In this document: positions 1 through 7,738 of the stretch, piece by piece | Numbering within the stretch: the stretch's first letter is position 1 | Layout of the letters: each line of letters begins with the position of its first letter | Assembly: GCA_045106295.1 (NCBI GenBank) | Contig: JBGCEI010000180.1 | Location: 1 to 23,960, forward strand | From: WTJX01 sp045106295 | Lineage (GTDB): Bacteria > Bacteroidota > Bacteroidia > Cytophagales > JAAEPT01 | DNA: 23,960 nucleotides | Direction of reading: 5' to 3' | Position numbers and translations under genes: made by a program | Notes under the pieces: generated by a model | The model's input: only the letters and a program-made list of their open reading frames with translations | What the model was told of the DNA's origin: nothing | Database searches by the model: none

Positions 1-13
1 TCTGCCATTGCTT

Positions 14-47
14 TTAGTATTTAGTATCAAGTAGCTAGTATCAAGAC
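14..47 (+). repeat. 34-bp dispersed repeat, copy 1 (perfect inverted copy at 17295-17328)
   Basis: All 34 bases here equal the reverse complement of 17295-17328; the match stops at both flanks. Inside, the word TAGTATCAAG occurs twice (22-31 and 36-45) after a shorter TAGTATT, so the element is itself made of small degenerate units. It lies just beyond the 3' end of mutS. A partial complement (16-26 against 80-90, 11 bp, AGTATTTAGTA) means the same intergenic stretch could fold into a weak hairpin. No T-tract follows, so I do not call it a terminator. Function is unknown. Confidence 0.9.
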
Positions 48-102
48 ATACATTCTGAGTTTAATTACTCATATCTCATTACTAAATACTCTGTACTCTT
101 TC

Positions 103-2703
103 TTAATTCAATATTCCTTTTAGTTCATTCAACTTCAATAACGCTTCTACTGGAGAAAGCGTATTGATGTCTAGCTGTTCTAATTTATCTTTTACTTTTT
201 CTAGTTCAGGATTCACTGCATCAAACAACATCAGCTGTTGATCTGCAATAGGTACTCCTTCTAATTTTTCTTTGTTCTTTTCAGCTACTTTTTCTTTTTC
301 TAGGTGACGCAATATCTCATCGGCACGCAATACAATCTGCTGTGGCATTCCTGCCAACTGTGCCACATGAATACCAAAACTGTGCTCACTCCCACCCTTT
401 TTTAGCTTACGCAAAAAGATAATTTTGTCTCCCGTTTCTTTTACCGAAACATTAAAATTCTTGACTCTAGTCAGTTTTTCTTCTAGCTGGTTCAGTTCAT
501 GATAATGCGTTGCAAATAGAGTCTTTGCTCGTTTAGTGTCTTGATTATGTAAGAACTCCACGATACTCCATGCAATAGAAATCCCATCGTAAGTGGACGT
601 TCCTCTACCAATTTCATCCATTAACACCAGACTTCTGTCACTTAGGTTATTCAGAATACTTGCCGTTTCTGTCATTTCCACCATAAAAGTAGATTCCCCT
701 TTGGATAAGTTGTCCGATGCTCCTACTCGTGTAAATACCTTGTCTACAATCCCAATATTGGCTTCCTTGGCAGGAACAAAACTTCCTATCTGTGCCATGA
801 GTACAATCAATGCCGTTTGACGAAGCAATGCCGACTTACCCGCCATGTTTGGACCTGTAATGATCATGACCTGCTGGTCTTCCGTGTCGAGGTAAATATC
901 GTTTGGAATGTAATCTTCTCCCGTTGGTAACTGCTGTTCGATCACTGGATGCCTTCCTGATTTAATATCCAACGCACTATGATCCTCCATTTGAGGTTTT
1001 ATATAATTGTTTTTAATGGCTAACTGAGCAAAGGCGATCAAACAATCTAACTGACCAATAACATGAGCATCTTGTAAAATTGGCGTAACAAAAGCATTGG
1101 CATCAGCCACTAATTCTTGGTACATTGTAAACTCTATGCTATTGATTTTTCCTTCTGCCGAAAGAATCTTCTCTTCGTATTCTTTTAGCTCTTCCGTAAT
1201 GAATCGTTCTGCATTGACTAAAGTCTGCTTCCTGATCCAGTCTTCGGGTACTTTGTCCTTTTGCGCATTGGATACTTCTAAGTAATACCCAAATACTTTG
1301 TTGTAAGCAACCTTTATTTTGGCAATACCCGTTCGCTCCATCTCTCGCTGTTGCATGGCAGCTAAATAGCCTTTTCCATTACTGGAGATGTCTCGAAGTT
1401 CATCTAGTTCTGTATTGATTCCATCCTGAAAGATATTCCCTTGGTTGGTCACCAATGGCGGGCTTTCTTGTACTTCTTGCTCTATTTTATCTCTTAAAAA
1501 AACACAAGGGTCCAATTGATGAGACAGTTTTTCTAATGCTTCCAACGGTTGTTTGCTCAACACCTTTTTAATAGGCTCAATGTGCATCAACGCTTTTTTG
1601 AGCTGAACTATCTCTCGTGGGTTTACTCGCTGAGCAGCTACTTTGGCAATCAGCCGTTCCAAATCTGGAATGTGTTTCAGTTCTTCAGAAATTTCTTCCA
1701 ATAGTTCGGGGTTCTCTTTAAAGTAAGCAACTATGGATAAACGTTCGTCTATGGCTTGTTTGCTTTTTAGCGGTAACATGACCCACTTTCGTAACAAACG
1801 ACCCCCCATAGGTGTTTGAGTAGCGTCTATTACATCAATCAATGGTACTCCACCGTCCTGACGAGAATGCAGTAATTCTAAATTCTCTGCCGTGAATTTA
1901 TCTAACCAAACGTATTGATCTGCTTCTATTCTTGATAGCGTTTGGATGTGACTGATCTTCTTATGCTCTGTAATAGATAAGTAATGTAGTATAGATCCTG
2001 CTGCCATGATCCCTAACGGGTGATTCTCTACTCCATACCCTTTTAGGTTCTTGACTTTAAAATGTTCGGTTAGCTTTTCATACGCATATTCGTAAGCACA
2101 TGCCCATTCATCTAACGCATAGGTAGCGTAACTCTCTCCTATCAGGTCTTCTATGAAGCTCCTGTTGTTTCTAGAAAAAATGACTTCAGAAGGTTTTAGG
2201 TTTTCAATCAAACCAGCAATGTAACTGATATTCCCTTCAGAAAGGAAAAACTCTCCTGTAGAAATATCTAATAGGGCGATTCCTAACTTCTCTTTCTCTA
2301 CCTGAATGGCAGCGAGGTAATTGTTTCGTTTGACTTCTAATACATTGTCGTTAAAAGAAATCCCTGGTGTCACTAATTCGGTTACTCCACGCTTTACAAT
2401 TCCTTTTACTCCTTTAGCATCTTCTAGCTGATCACAGATAGCTACACGCTGTCCTGCTCGAACTAGCTTAGGCAAATACGTATCTAGTGAATGGTATGGA
2501 AATCCTGCCAAAGCAATGGAAGAAGCTGCTCCATTGGCACGCTTGGTGAGTGTGATCCCCAATATTTTACTGGCTTTTACGGCATCGTCTTCGAAGGTTT
2601 CATAGAAGTCTCCTACTCTAAAAAGCAGCATAGCACCAGGGTACTTTGCTTTAATTGCAAAATACTGTTTCATTAAGGGAGTTTCTTTCTTTGCTGCAGC
2701 CAA
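103..2703 (-). CDS. mutS: DNA mismatch repair protein MutS
   Basis: MutS recognises base mismatches and small loops and, with MutL, starts strand-directed repair in the cytoplasm. At 866 aa it has the usual family length. The mismatch-reading Phe-x-Glu is F33-Y34-E35 in GDFYETF. The ABC-type ATPase at the C-terminus has Walker A GPNMAGKS (617-624), the Walker B DEIGRGTSTYDG (from 696) and the following ATHYHEL histidine motif. The connector, lever and clamp regions lie between. The start is TTG at 2703. The first ATG, at residue 11, would cut into the ETPLMKQY segment that is conserved in relatives, so I prefer TTG. It is monocistronic: downstream is intergenic repeat DNA and upstream a divergent tRNA region. 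I found no convincing TAnnTTTG promoter for it. MutS1 type, not MutS2: there is no Smr domain. Confidence 0.97.
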   Translation of the reverse strand: MAAAKKETPLMKQYFAIKAKYPGAMLLFRVGDFYETFEDDAVKASKILGITLTKRANGAASSIALAGFPYHSLDTYLPKLVRAGQRVAICDQLEDAKGVKGIVKRGVTELVTPGISFNDNVLEVKRNNYLAAIQVEKEKLGIALLDISTGEFFLSEGNISYIAGLIENLKPSEVIFSRNNRSFIEDLIGESYATYALDEWACAYEYAYEKLTEHFKVKNLKGYGVENHPLGIMAAGSILHYLSITEHKKISHIQTLSRIEADQYVWLDKFTAENLELLHSRQDGGVPLIDVIDATQTPMGGRLLRKWVMLPLKSKQAIDERLSIVAYFKENPELLEEISEELKHIPDLERLIAKVAAQRVNPREIVQLKKALMHIEPIKKVLSKQPLEALEKLSHQLDPCVFLRDKIEQEVQESPPLVTNQGNIFQDGINTELDELRDISSNGKGYLAAMQQREMERTGIAKIKVAYNKVFGYYLEVSNAQKDKVPEDWIRKQTLVNAERFITEELKEYEEKILSAEGKINSIEFTMYQELVADANAFVTPILQDAHVIGQLDCLIAFAQLAIKNNYIKPQMEDHSALDIKSGRHPVIEQQLPTGEDYIPNDIYLDTEDQQVMIITGPNMAGKSALLRQTALIVLMAQIGSFVPAKEANIGIVDKVFTRVGASDNLSKGESTFMVEMTETASILNNLSDRSLVLMDEIGRGTSTYDGISIAWSIVEFLHNQDTKRAKTLFATHYHELNQLEEKLTRVKNFNVSVKETGDKIIFLRKLKKGGSEHSFGIHVAQLAGMPQQIVLRADEILRHLEKEKVAEKNKEKLEGVPIADQQLMLFDAVNPELEKVKDKLEQLDINTLSPVEALLKLNELKGILN

Positions 2704-3022
2704 TTTGAATAATTCTTACCAATTACTAAATTACTGAAAATAGTATGGACTATGGGGTGGTGTGGAAAACTCTCCTTAATACTATGAGATTGTAAAACAT
2801 TAAGACATGAAATATTCTATTTTGAATACGCTCCCTTTTTTAATACTAAAATAACATTTTTTTCTTAACTAAACGACATTGATATTTCGGGTTAAAAGTA
2901 GAATATGTCTATCACTATACCTTTAAGACTATAGGAGACTGAATTTGAGGTCTTTGATTATATCGAAACCTTTTATAATAGAGTAAGAAGGGTTTAAGCG
3001 ATAAAAAACACTTCACAAAAAA
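2704..3022. other. Gene-free stretch between mutS and the tRNA terminator
   Basis: I see no credible coding frame in these roughly 320 bp. The stretch is AT-rich. Around 2783-2829 it has words (TATGAGA, then TTCTATTTTGAAT) that resemble the stretch at 16195-16240 between the two TPM genes, so it may hold a decayed member of the dispersed repeat family. It should also contain the mutS promoter, but no clear consensus was found. Confidence 0.5.
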
Positions 3023-3052
3023 AAACACTTAACTATTAATAGTTAAGTGTTT
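3017..3052 (-). terminator. Rho-independent terminator of the tRNA-Met gene
   Basis: Bases 3023-3052 are a perfect 30-bp palindrome (arms 3023-3037 and 3038-3052, starting AAACACTTAAC). Read on the minus strand, the hairpin is followed directly by a run of T (9 A on the plus strand at 3017-3025, partly inside the stem). It begins 12 nt past the tRNA 3' end, which is the right place and orientation to end that transcript. Confidence 0.85.
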
Positions 3053-3063
3053 AAAAAAAAATG

Positions 3064-3137
3064 TAGCGAGATCGGGAGTTGAACCCGAGACCTCCGGGTT
3101 ATGAATCCGACGCTCTAACCATCTGAGCTACCTCGCC
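3064..3137 (-). tRNA. tRNA-Met (anticodon CAT)
   Basis: On the minus strand the 74-nt cloverleaf is complete: acceptor GGCGAGG pairs with TCTCGCT, then TA, D-arm GCTC...GAGC, anticodon loop TTCATAA giving CAT, and T-arm with GTTCAACTC. The discriminator is A and CCA is not encoded. The closing pair of the anticodon stem is A-C, which I recall as normal in Bacteroidota tRNA-Met genes. The D-arm and the G1-T72 wobble pair, rather than a C1-A72 mismatch, argue more for the elongator form, but CAT genes can also be tRNA-Ile2, which sequence reading alone does not fully exclude. It has its own promoter and terminator. Confidence 0.93.
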
Positions 3138-3150
3138 ATAAATTGGAATG

Positions 3151-3181
3151 CAAATGTAGGTATTTTGTATTTTTAGACAAA
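3151..3181 (-). promoter_or_regulatory. Promoter of tRNA-Met
   Basis: Read on the minus strand: TTTG (3178-3181), a 19-bp spacer, then TACATTTG (3151-3158). This fits the Bacteroidota primary-sigma consensus TTTG / TAnnTTTG exactly. The -7 box ends 13 nt before the first base of the tRNA, consistent with a short 5' leader. Confidence 0.8.
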
Positions 3182-3299
3182 CAAAAAGTAAAAACTAATT
3201 TTAAAGTCACCACATTAAGAGTTTTAGATACAAAAACAGTAGCTAGCTTTTAAAAATAATCAGTGGATAAAAAACTGAATCTCTCACCCTTTTATTTCC

Positions 3300-3307
3300 T
3301 AAATTTG
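3300..3307 (+). promoter_or_regulatory. -7 box upstream of the UvrD/PcrA helicase gene
   Basis: TAAATTTG matches TAnnTTTG and ends 28 nt before the ATG at 3336, which would give a leader of about 20 nt. I see no TTG at the expected -33 distance, so the call rests on the -7 box and its position only. Confidence 0.55.
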
Positions 3308-3335
3308 TAATCCTTCAGATAAAGAAAAACAACAG

Positions 3336-5594
3336 ATGGATTATTTAGAAACGCTCAATCCCGAGCAAAAAAAAGCTGTATTGCATACCTCAGGTCCATC
3401 TATGATTATTGCAGGTGCAGGGTCAGGTAAAACGAGGGTATTGACCTACCGTATAGCACACCTTATTAATACAGGAGTAGACTCATTTAATATTCTTTCG
3501 CTTACGTTTACCAATAAAGCTTCTAAAGACATGCGAGAACGGATAGAAAGCGTAGTAGGGACAGAGGCTAGAAATATCTGGATGGGAACGTTTCACTCCG
3601 TATTTGCTAGAATATTGAGAATGGAAGCAGATAGGATTGGTTATCCACAGAATTTTACGATCTACGATACTGATGATTCACTCTCACTTATTAGAACCAT
3701 ATTAAAAGAAAAAAACTTAGACGACAAAGTATACAAACCTAGGGCGGTATTGAATCGTATTTCAGGAGCTAAAAACAGATTACTCTCTGCAAATGAATAC
3801 CTAAACAATGTACAGATACAGTCAGATGATATTGCTTCTATGAAACCAGAAATGGGGCGTATCTACAAATGGTATCAGGAACGTTGTTTTAGAGCAGGAG
3901 CTATGGACTTTGATGATTTATTATTCAATACCAATGTATTGTTTAGAGATCATTTAGATGTATTGAATAAATACCAAACCAAGTTCAAACACGTATTAGT
4001 AGATGAGTTTCAGGATACAAACTTGAGCCAGTATGCTATTACTCGTAAACTAGCTGCTCAGCATAGAAACATTACTGTAGTAGGAGACGATGCACAGAGT
4101 ATCTATGGTTTTAGAGGAGCTGATATCCAGAATATCTTAAACTTTGAAAAAGACTACGATGAGTTAGAGACGTTCAAACTAGAGCAAAACTACCGATCTA
4201 CTTCTGTGATTGTAGAAGCCGCTAACTCCGTAATCAATAAAAACACGCAGCAGCTAGATAAAAAAGTATGGACATCGAACGCAGAAGGAGATAAAATAAA
4301 AGTACTAAAAGCCACTTCAGATAACGAAGAAGGACGATTAGTAGCGAATTCTATTTTTGAAAAAAAGAACAATACACATCTAAACAATAAAGACTTCGCT
4401 ATTCTTTACCGAACAAACTCTCAATCTCGTTCGATGGAGGAAGCCTTACGTAAGTTGAATATCAAATACCGTATTTTTGGAGGCTTATCGTTCTATCAGC
4501 GTAAAGAAATTAAGGATTTAATAGCCTATTTCCGTTTTACAGTCAACACACAAGACGAAGAAGCATTCAAACGTACCATTAACTATCCAAAAAGAGGAAT
4601 AGGAACTACCTCTGTTTCCAAAGTAATTGTTTTTGCAGACGATCATGGAACATCTATTTGGGAAACAATTACGAACATAGGTTCAGTAATGTCAGGTAGA
4701 GCAGCAGCAGCTATCGATAGTTACACACAAGTCATTAAAAGCTTTCAAATAGCCGTACAAACAAAAGACGCATTTGAAGCTGCTACGCAAATAGCTAAAG
4801 AGTCGGGTGTGTTAAAGACCTTGTACGAAGACAAAACCATAGAAGGTGTTTCTAGATACGAAAACATTCAAGAGCTCTTAAACGGTATAAAAGAGTTTGT
4901 GGACGATGAAAAAACAGAAGACAAAAGCTTGGCAGCTTACCTTCAGGATATTGCTCTTCTTACTGATGCTGATAAAGATAAGCAAGACCCTGATGTAGTG
5001 AGTCTAATGACCATACACTCGTCTAAAGGGCTAGAGTTCAAGCATGTTTACATGGTAGGAATGGAAGAAGAACTTTTCCCATCACAAATGATGCTTTCCA
5101 GTAAAGCAGATTTGGAAGAAGAGAGGCGGTTGTTTTATGTAGCTATCACCAGAGCTGAGAAAAACCTTACTCTTTCATATGCTATTACAAGGTATCGATT
5201 TGGTTCCTTACGCAACTGTGAAGCAAGTCGTTTTATAGAAGAGATAGACCCTCGCTTCTTAGATATACGTGAAGTCCGTAAAAGAGAAGCACCAAATCCT
5301 TCTGAAAGAAAAGAAGGAGCTGTTAAATATAGTGGGTTGATCAGTAGTGTAAAAAGAGATAAACAAGTAGCAAAGAAAGTAGCTAAACCCTATACTCCAT
5401 CAGCAGACTTTGCCCCTAGCGATACATCCAACCTACAAGTTGGTATGAAAGTAGAGCATCCTAAATTTGGATACGGTAAAGTAAGCCTTATTGATACTGA
5501 AGGGAACAATAGAAAAGCAAAAGTTAAATTTGAAAGTGTTGGAGAAAAGACATTATTGCTTACTTTTGCAAAGCTAAGAATTACAGATAACTAG
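3336..5594 (+). CDS. ATP-dependent DNA helicase, UvrD/PcrA type (superfamily 1)
   Basis: A 3'-5' SF1A helicase of the UvrD/PcrA/Rep group, acting in nucleotide excision repair, replication restart and removal of proteins from DNA. Visible motifs in order: Q-motif NPEQKKAV (8-15), Walker A AGAGSGKT (26-33), motif Ia TFTNKAS, motif II DEFQDTN (223-229), motif III GDDAQSIYGFRGAD (250-263), motif IV QNYRS (284-288), motif V TIHSSKGLEF (559-568) and motif VI YVAITRAEKN (601-610). The end carries a PcrA/UvrD-type Tudor-like domain with VEHPKFGYGKV near 706-716. Length 752 aa is typical. Start ATG sits 28 nt after a -7 box. It is followed by a 95-nt gap before the DUF4290 gene, so read-through is possible. 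pcrA and uvrD cannot be told apart by name here, so no symbol is given. Confidence 0.95.
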   Translation: MDYLETLNPEQKKAVLHTSGPSMIIAGAGSGKTRVLTYRIAHLINTGVDSFNILSLTFTNKASKDMRERIESVVGTEARNIWMGTFHSVFARILRMEADRIGYPQNFTIYDTDDSLSLIRTILKEKNLDDKVYKPRAVLNRISGAKNRLLSANEYLNNVQIQSDDIASMKPEMGRIYKWYQERCFRAGAMDFDDLLFNTNVLFRDHLDVLNKYQTKFKHVLVDEFQDTNLSQYAITRKLAAQHRNITVVGDDAQSIYGFRGADIQNILNFEKDYDELETFKLEQNYRSTSVIVEAANSVINKNTQQLDKKVWTSNAEGDKIKVLKATSDNEEGRLVANSIFEKKNNTHLNNKDFAILYRTNSQSRSMEEALRKLNIKYRIFGGLSFYQRKEIKDLIAYFRFTVNTQDEEAFKRTINYPKRGIGTTSVSKVIVFADDHGTSIWETITNIGSVMSGRAAAAIDSYTQVIKSFQIAVQTKDAFEAATQIAKESGVLKTLYEDKTIEGVSRYENIQELLNGIKEFVDDEKTEDKSLAAYLQDIALLTDADKDKQDPDVVSLMTIHSSKGLEFKHVYMVGMEEELFPSQMMLSSKADLEEERRLFYVAITRAEKNLTLSYAITRYRFGSLRNCEASRFIEEIDPRFLDIREVRKREAPNPSERKEGAVKYSGLISSVKRDKQVAKKVAKPYTPSADFAPSDTSNLQVGMKVEHPKFGYGKVSLIDTEGNNRKAKVKFESVGEKTLLLTFAKLRITDN

Positions 5595-5689
5595 AATTAG
5601 CCAGTAGAATTACATACATTTACGTGAGCGAAGCACAATCTACACCTTTAACTAACTGCTATCCAAAGCTCATTTTTTAGTTTCAATAC

Positions 5690-6394
5690 ATGGAAAACAA
5701 GACAATTACTCACGAATACAGTACACAAAAGGAGACCATCCTTTTCAAAGAATATGGTAGAAATATTCACATGCTCGCCGAATACGTACAGGCAATAGAA
5801 GACAAAGAAGAACGTTCAAAGAGAGCACATTCGTTAGTAGAGTTGATGCGAATCATTAATCCTTCTTTAAGAGATACAAACGAATATTATCAGAAGATAT
5901 GGGATCATCTATACCATATGACTGACCTTAAATTAGAAGTAGATACAGAGTTTGAAAAACCAAAAGAGACAATTGCTGAAAAAAGCAGACCTCAAAAGCT
6001 AGAATACAGTTCTAATAGAATCAGTTTCAAACACTACGGGAAAAACGTAGAATTGCTTATTCAGAAAGCAATAGAAGAAGAAGATGAAAAGGAGAAATTT
6101 GATATCTTAATCTATACCGCTCGTTTAATGAAGAAATTCTACACAGCTTGGAATAGAGACAATGTAGAAGACACTGTAATTGCGAAGCACATTCACCAAT
6201 TGTCTAAAGGTGAAATAGAGTTAGACCTTGAAAAGGTAAAAGAAGAAAACCTATTGTATATGCCAGGCTTAAGTAGTCGTAATCATAACAATAATAATTC
6301 TCATTCAAATAACAATAACAGACACCGTAATAATAATTACAAAAAAAATACAGGCAACAATAATAGAAAGCATAGCCCAAAGAAAAAATACTAA
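5690..6394 (+). CDS. DUF4290 domain protein with Asn/His/Arg-rich basic tail
   Basis: A 234-aa cytoplasmic protein (no signal peptide or membrane segment) of the DUF4290 family, which I know only from Bacteroidota and whose function is not established. Two related charged segments are visible: one at about 18-75 (LFKEYGRNIHMLAEYVQAIEDKEERSK...) and one at about 111-170 (SFKHYGKNVELLIQKAIEEEDEKEK...), which look like an internal duplication of a helical unit. The last 40 residues or so are low-complexity Asn, His, Arg and Lys, ending SPKKKY. murA begins 3 nt after its stop, so the two are almost surely one transcript, as in many Bacteroidota genomes; that hints at a link to cell-wall synthesis but proves nothing. 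A weak -7-like TACATTTA lies at 5615-5622. Confidence 0.85.
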   Translation: MENKTITHEYSTQKETILFKEYGRNIHMLAEYVQAIEDKEERSKRAHSLVELMRIINPSLRDTNEYYQKIWDHLYHMTDLKLEVDTEFEKPKETIAEKSRPQKLEYSSNRISFKHYGKNVELLIQKAIEEEDEKEKFDILIYTARLMKKFYTAWNRDNVEDTVIAKHIHQLSKGEIELDLEKVKEENLLYMPGLSSRNHNNNNSHSNNNNRHRNNNYKKNTGNNNRKHSPKKKY

Positions 6395-6397
6395 GTC

Positions 6398-7708
6398 ATG
6401 GCATCTTTTGAAATAACAGGAGGTAAGAAACTATCAGGTGAAATAGAGCCTCAAGGAGCAAAAAACGAAGCATTACAGATATTGTGTGCTGTGCTGCTTA
6501 CAAAAGAACCTGTTGTGATAAAGAACATCCCCCACATTAGGGATGTGAATAAATTAATTGAGCTCCTAGCTGCAATGGGAGTAAAAGTGGACCGCCTTTC
6601 TGAGACCACTGTTAAATTCCAAGCGAAAGATGTTAAAGTAGAAAGTTTAGATACCGAAGCATACATTGAAAAAGCAGGTTCTCTACGTGGGTCAGTGATG
6701 ACATTAGGGCCAATGTTAGCCCGTTTTGGAATAGCAAAATTACCGAAGCCTGGAGGAGATAAAATAGGTCGTAGACCAATGGATACTCATTTTTTGGGTT
6801 TGCAACAACTAGGAGGTGATTTCAGTTACGATAGTAAAAAACTATTCTACCAGATTAAAGCCAAAGACGGTTTAAAAGGAGCTTACCTTCTATTAGAGGA
6901 AGCATCTGTAACAGGTACTGCAAACATCGTAATGGCGGCAGTTCTAGCAAAAGGAACCACTACTATTTACAACGCTGCTTGTGAGCCTTATTTACAACAA
7001 CTGTGCGACATGCTGAATCGTATGGGAGCAAACATCAGTGGTGTAGGGTCTAACTTATTAACCATAGAAGGTGTAAAGGAATTGAAAGGGACAGAACACA
7101 CCATTCTTCCTGATATGATTGAGATTGGCTCTTTCATTGGCTTAGCGGCGATGACCGGTTCAGCGCTTACTATCAAGAACTGTAGAGTAGACAAACTAGG
7201 TATTATTCCAACAGTCTTTAGAAAGTTAGGAATCACTCTCAAAATAAAAGGAGACGATATTGTAGTTCCTGCACAAGACAATTATAAGATTCAGAAAAAT
7301 ATAGACGGTTCTATCCTTCATATCTCTGATGCGCCATGGCCAGGATTTACACCAGACCTATTGAGTATTGTATTAGTAGTAGCTACGCAAGCAAAAGGAA
7401 CAGTACTTATCCATCAAAAGATGTTTGAGAGCAGGTTATTCTTTACAGACAAACTCATCGACATGGGAGCACAAATTATTTTATGTGACCCACACAGAGC
7501 TACCGTAGTAGGCTTAAACCAAGAACGTAAGTTAATGGGCTCTCGTATGACATCTCCAGATATCCGTGCAGGAGTTTCACTATTAATAGCCGCTCTTTCA
7601 GCAGAAGGAACAAGTGTAATCCAAAACATAGAACAAATAGATAGAGGGTATCAGTTTATCGATACAAGACTGAATAACCTAGGCGCTGACATTAAACGAT
7701 TAGGCTAA
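6398..7708 (+). CDS. murA: UDP-N-acetylglucosamine 1-carboxyvinyltransferase (MurA), Cys-to-Asp active-site form
   Basis: MurA transfers the enolpyruvyl group of PEP to UDP-GlcNAc, the first committed step of peptidoglycan synthesis, in the cytoplasm. The 436-aa protein has the EPSP-synthase inside-out barrel pattern. Substrate-binding K22-N23 (GAKNEAL), the general-base candidate D319 (FTPDL) and R389 (PDIRAG) are at the expected places. The catalytic loop reads PGGDKIGRRP (118-127): the Cys that equals E. coli Cys115 is Asp at 121. Asp at this position is known from Mycobacterium and Chlamydia MurA and keeps activity while removing the fosfomycin-reactive thiol, so I predict intrinsic target-level fosfomycin insensitivity. 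The gene follows the DUF4290 gene by 3 nt and converges with the M1 peptidase gene, 30 nt apart. Confidence 0.96.
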   Translation: MASFEITGGKKLSGEIEPQGAKNEALQILCAVLLTKEPVVIKNIPHIRDVNKLIELLAAMGVKVDRLSETTVKFQAKDVKVESLDTEAYIEKAGSLRGSVMTLGPMLARFGIAKLPKPGGDKIGRRPMDTHFLGLQQLGGDFSYDSKKLFYQIKAKDGLKGAYLLLEEASVTGTANIVMAAVLAKGTTTIYNAACEPYLQQLCDMLNRMGANISGVGSNLLTIEGVKELKGTEHTILPDMIEIGSFIGLAAMTGSALTIKNCRVDKLGIIPTVFRKLGITLKIKGDDIVVPAQDNYKIQKNIDGSILHISDAPWPGFTPDLLSIVLVVATQAKGTVLIHQKMFESRLFFTDKLIDMGAQIILCDPHRATVVGLNQERKLMGSRMTSPDIRAGVSLLIAALSAEGTSVIQNIEQIDRGYQFIDTRLNNLGADIKRLG

Positions 7709-7738
7709 GAATTGAACGAAAAAATATAGTATCCTAAG

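Noticed and set aside
5615..5622. TACATTTA as promoter of DUF4290-murA
   Set aside because: One mismatch to TAnnTTTG and no -33 TTG at the right distance; not strong enough to list.
6748..6777. MurA D121 as a sign of a dead or paralogous enzyme
   Set aside because: All other catalytic and binding residues are intact and Cys-to-Asp MurA enzymes are known to be active.
7709..7738. Terminator between murA and the M1 gene
   Set aside because: The 30-nt gap has A-runs but no convincing inverted repeat.
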